A DNA stretch of 64,000 bases from the NCBI RefSeq assembly GCF_000515215.1, contig NZ_KI911557.1, positions 4,583,741 through 4,647,740 of the forward strand, written 5' to 3'. Shown piece by piece: positions 62,232-64,000 of this stretch (the first letter of the stretch is position 1; each line of letters starts with the position of its first letter). Source of the stretch: Methylomonas sp. 11b (lineage in GTDB: Bacteria; Pseudomonadota; Gammaproteobacteria; Methylococcales; Methylomonadaceae). Under the pieces are notes generated by a model. That model did no database searches, was not told where the DNA came from, and worked only from the letters and a program-made list of their open reading frames with translations. Made by a program: the position numbers and the translations under genes.

Positions 62232-62266
62232 TTGATCGGGCTATCTGTAAAGGCCGGGATTGACGC

Positions 62267-62791
62267 TTAACGTTTTTCGTCAACTTCCTCGCCGATTTCC
62301 CATTCCTCGGTAGCGGTTTCGATGATTTTTCCGCTGGCGGCGTCGACTTCGACTTTGGTTTCTAAGCCTTTGTCGTTGACGATGTCGAATTCATAAGACG
62401 AGCCGCCGTTTTCCTCCACTTCGTATTCGACCTCCTCAATCTTGCCGGGGTTGGCTTTTAGCGCAATTGCTGCGGCATCTTCCTCTGTGACTTTGACATT
62501 CTTTTTGAATGCCTGGCTATTCGGATCAGCCACTTCAGATTCTTTCTCGGTCAGCTTGCCGCTGTCGGCATCGCACATGAACTCCCATTCCTGGCGGTTG
62601 TTGTCGCGCAGTTCCAATTCGTAAGCGCCTTTGCCGGCTACGTTGAGCTTTTCCAGTTTGACCAGTTCGCCCGCTTTTTCTTTTTTTACGGCTTGGATGC
62701 AGTTTTCCAGGCCTTGATCGGCTGCCACGGCACTAGCGGACAACATGCCAAAACCGGCTAATACAGATAATGTTAACAATGACTTTTTCAT
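62267..62791 (-). CDS. Periplasmic tandem PepSY protein
   Basis: Exported acidic protein of 174 residues. Signal peptide MKKSLLTLSVLAGFGMLSASAVAA is followed by two PepSY units. The first (about 25-85) contains a Cys pair (NCIQ and FMCDADSG) likely to form a disulfide. The second (about 95-165) has EEDAAAIALKANPGKIEEVE and VEVDAASGKIIE. PepSY domains often inhibit peptidases or act in metal/redox sensing; the role here is unknown. AGGTAG precedes the ATG. The gene has its own transcription unit, 45 bases downstream of the LuxR-type gene. Confidence 0.85.
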   Translation of the reverse strand: MKKSLLTLSVLAGFGMLSASAVAADQGLENCIQAVKKEKAGELVKLEKLNVAGKGAYELELRDNNRQEWEFMCDADSGKLTEKESEVADPNSQAFKKNVKVTEEDAAAIALKANPGKIEEVEYEVEENGGSSYEFDIVNDKGLETKVEVDAASGKIIETATEEWEIGEEVDEKR

Positions 62792-62835
62792 AAGCTACCT
62801 CGCAAATAAAAGGAAAAATTCCCGAATGACGGGAA

Positions 62836-63468
62836 TCATACGCTGTTATCGATAATCAAGCCATGGCAATTCGCAAACTTTCTTAGCGAGCCTCGATTAT
62901 CGATAGCCAGTTTCAGTTTGATTTGAGTTTGGCAATTGGACACGGTTTTACTGCTAATGCCCAACTGCAGCGCTATCGCTTGTAATGAACAGCCTTCGGC
63001 TAACAGACAAAATACATCAAATTCGCGGGAGCTGAGCGATACAAATGGATCTAGCTGCTTTTTGATTTGCCGCATGGCCAACAACTGCGCTATGTTTTGG
63101 TCCAGGTAATATTCACCTTGCACAAGCTTGCGGATGATCTCGGTCAACTTCACCGCGTCGGGAAGCACTGCCAAAAACCCCTTCACACCGGCCTGCATAT
63201 AAGTCACGGCATGGGCGCTGGAATGGCGAAGCAGGACCATAAATTTACACGCGGGAGCAATAGATTTTATTTGATCGATTAGGGCCAGATTGTCCTGCAA
63301 GGCCGCCTCCCCATCGATCAGGACTAGGTCTAAAGCCGCGAAATTCATCGGTTCCGCAGTATTTGGCTCCGTTGTTATGACAACAACACCTTGTTTCTCC
63401 AGCTCTTCCGGATTAAGGCTAATTTCTGCAAACCCTGGTGCGGGTAGCAATAGTCTGATGACTGACAC
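62836..63468 (-). CDS. LuxR-family regulator with degenerate receiver domain
   Basis: Product of 210 residues with NarL/FixJ layout. The receiver-like domain (about 1-120) keeps an Asp at the phosphorylation position (LDLVLIDGEAAL). It lacks the paired acidic residues at its N-terminus and the conserved Lys after the GF strand (VKGFLAVLPDA). The C-terminal LuxR helix-turn-helix is sound: VSLSSREFDVFCLLAEGCS through LGISSKTVSNCQTQIKLKL. The start is GTG 63468 with AAAAGG upstream. No partner histidine kinase is adjacent. It may act without phosphorylation. The upstream 174 bases to the PilZ gene hold the promoter but no clear box. Confidence 0.85.
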   Translation of the reverse strand: MSVIRLLLPAPGFAEISLNPEELEKQGVVVITTEPNTAEPMNFAALDLVLIDGEAALQDNLALIDQIKSIAPACKFMVLLRHSSAHAVTYMQAGVKGFLAVLPDAVKLTEIIRKLVQGEYYLDQNIAQLLAMRQIKKQLDPFVSLSSREFDVFCLLAEGCSLQAIALQLGISSKTVSNCQTQIKLKLAIDNRGSLRKFANCHGLIIDNSV

Positions 63469-63642
63469 AATATCTTGCCTTTTGTCTAAACGGGTGTAAT
63501 TGCAAAGCCAAGCCCTTGTGGTGCGGAAGGCATGGTTCTCTCTGGCATCGATGGCTACCGTGAACTCGCCTTTTGAATCGGGTTTTGGTTTGAGCCTAGC
63601 TGTCGTTGGAGATTAACAGAAACAGGGCGTGTTAACGCTGTT

Positions 63643-64000
63643 CTAATGACTCTCGATGTTTTTCTGCATCCGTTCTATGGATTGCATGTAAATTTGCACG
63701 CTGCTCTCAAAAGCCGGCGAAATGGCGGTAAATTGAAAACCTATCCGATGCGCGGTGCTTATCGCGCTGGTTTTGACATCGATACTATATTTGGCGTGTA
63801 GCCCGACATCGGCATGATGATGTTCGTGATCGTGCAGGAATAACGTGCAACTGACCGCTTCGATAGACAGTAAATCTTGTTGTAACGCATGCTCGGGATT
63901 GATTAAGGCCAGACCGCACAAACCGATATCCAGCAGTTTGAAGGTTTTTGTAAGGGCAGATTGAACGCCCGTGGCGGCGTCGGTTATGTTAAAGCTAAAT
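63643..64000 (-). CDS. PilZ domain protein (5' end off the right edge)
   Basis: An open frame of 119 codons runs off the right edge on the minus strand, so the start and any N-terminal domain are missing. The visible pattern FNITDAATG, KLLDIGLCGLALI and VDVKT-like strands fits the C-terminal beta-barrel of a PilZ c-di-GMP receptor (the D-x-S-x-x-G region appears as DIGLCGLAL). The RxxxR motif would be off the edge. A helical C-terminus (VQIYMQSIERMQKNIE) follows. With two GGDEF proteins in the window it fits a c-di-GMP network. Confidence 0.65.
   Translation of the reverse strand, partial: FSFNITDAATGVQSALTKTFKLLDIGLCGLALINPEHALQQDLLSIEAVSCTLFLHDHEHHHADVGLHAKYSIDVKTSAISTAHRIGFQFTAISPAFESSVQIYMQSIERMQKNIESH

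Overview
The window is chromosomal DNA from a Gram-negative gammaproteobacterium. The gene orders smc-zipA and lepA-lepB-DUF4845-rnc-era-recO-pdxJ, the EpmA/EpmB/EF-P module, AmgK-MurU cell-wall recycling, and LptD next to SurA all point there. Style and roughly 50% GC fit the methanotroph order Methylococcales (Methylomonas-like), but no methane-oxidation gene lies in the window, so that finer placement is inference. There are no rRNA or tRNA genes, no CRISPR array, no insertion sequence and no prophage.

Layout. 1-2.5 kb (minus): a KdpD-like sensor kinase cut by the left edge, preceded by the Na+/H+ antiporter gene nhaD in the same reading frame. 2.9-14.1 kb (plus): core housekeeping operon(s) smc-zipA and lepA-lepB-DUF4845-rnc-era-recO-pdxJ, ending with a PP2C phosphatase. 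14.1-20.9 kb (minus): a receiver-less sigma-54 activator coupled to a TauE/SafE-type membrane protein, then a large hybrid histidine kinase followed by a receiver-GGDEF protein. 20.9-23.6 kb: EF-P and its two lysylation enzymes. 23.6-27.5 kb: small hypothetical gene, aspS, FmdB zinc ribbon, pyrC. 27.6-30.5 kb: lipid-linked sugar transfer genes (GT39, GT2, lipid-A synthase N-terminal-like). 30.6-33.2 kb: DUF4124 protein, hemJ, murU, amgK. 33.3-38 kb: lptD, surA and an orphan DbpA-type RNA-binding domain. 38-50.2 kb: TonB receptor, rnd, a MASE1/PAS/GGDEF/EAL protein, two metal transporters, DUF2780, a small membrane protein, nadA.

50.3-62.2 kb is the accessory part and the most interesting. A zinc MDR dehydrogenase is divergent from a PaaK-like adenylate-forming enzyme. 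Then come six closely spaced plus-strand genes with good ribosome binding sites: a 990-residue glycyl radical enzyme (GRE), an SCP2-like protein, the GRE activating enzyme, a DUF6765 protein, a GxSxG-type lipase and a 795-residue internally duplicated protein of unknown family. The lipase, SCP2-like protein, possible phospholipase-like metal site and acyl/aryl-CoA ligase-like enzyme suggest radical chemistry on a lipid or other hydrophobic acid. No substrate can be read from the sequence. This operon is my candidate for an undescribed system.

62.2-64 kb (minus): a tandem PepSY periplasmic protein, a LuxR-type regulator with a degenerate receiver, and a PilZ protein cut by the right edge. With two diguanylate cyclase-type proteins and the PilZ protein, c-di-GMP signalling is well represented.
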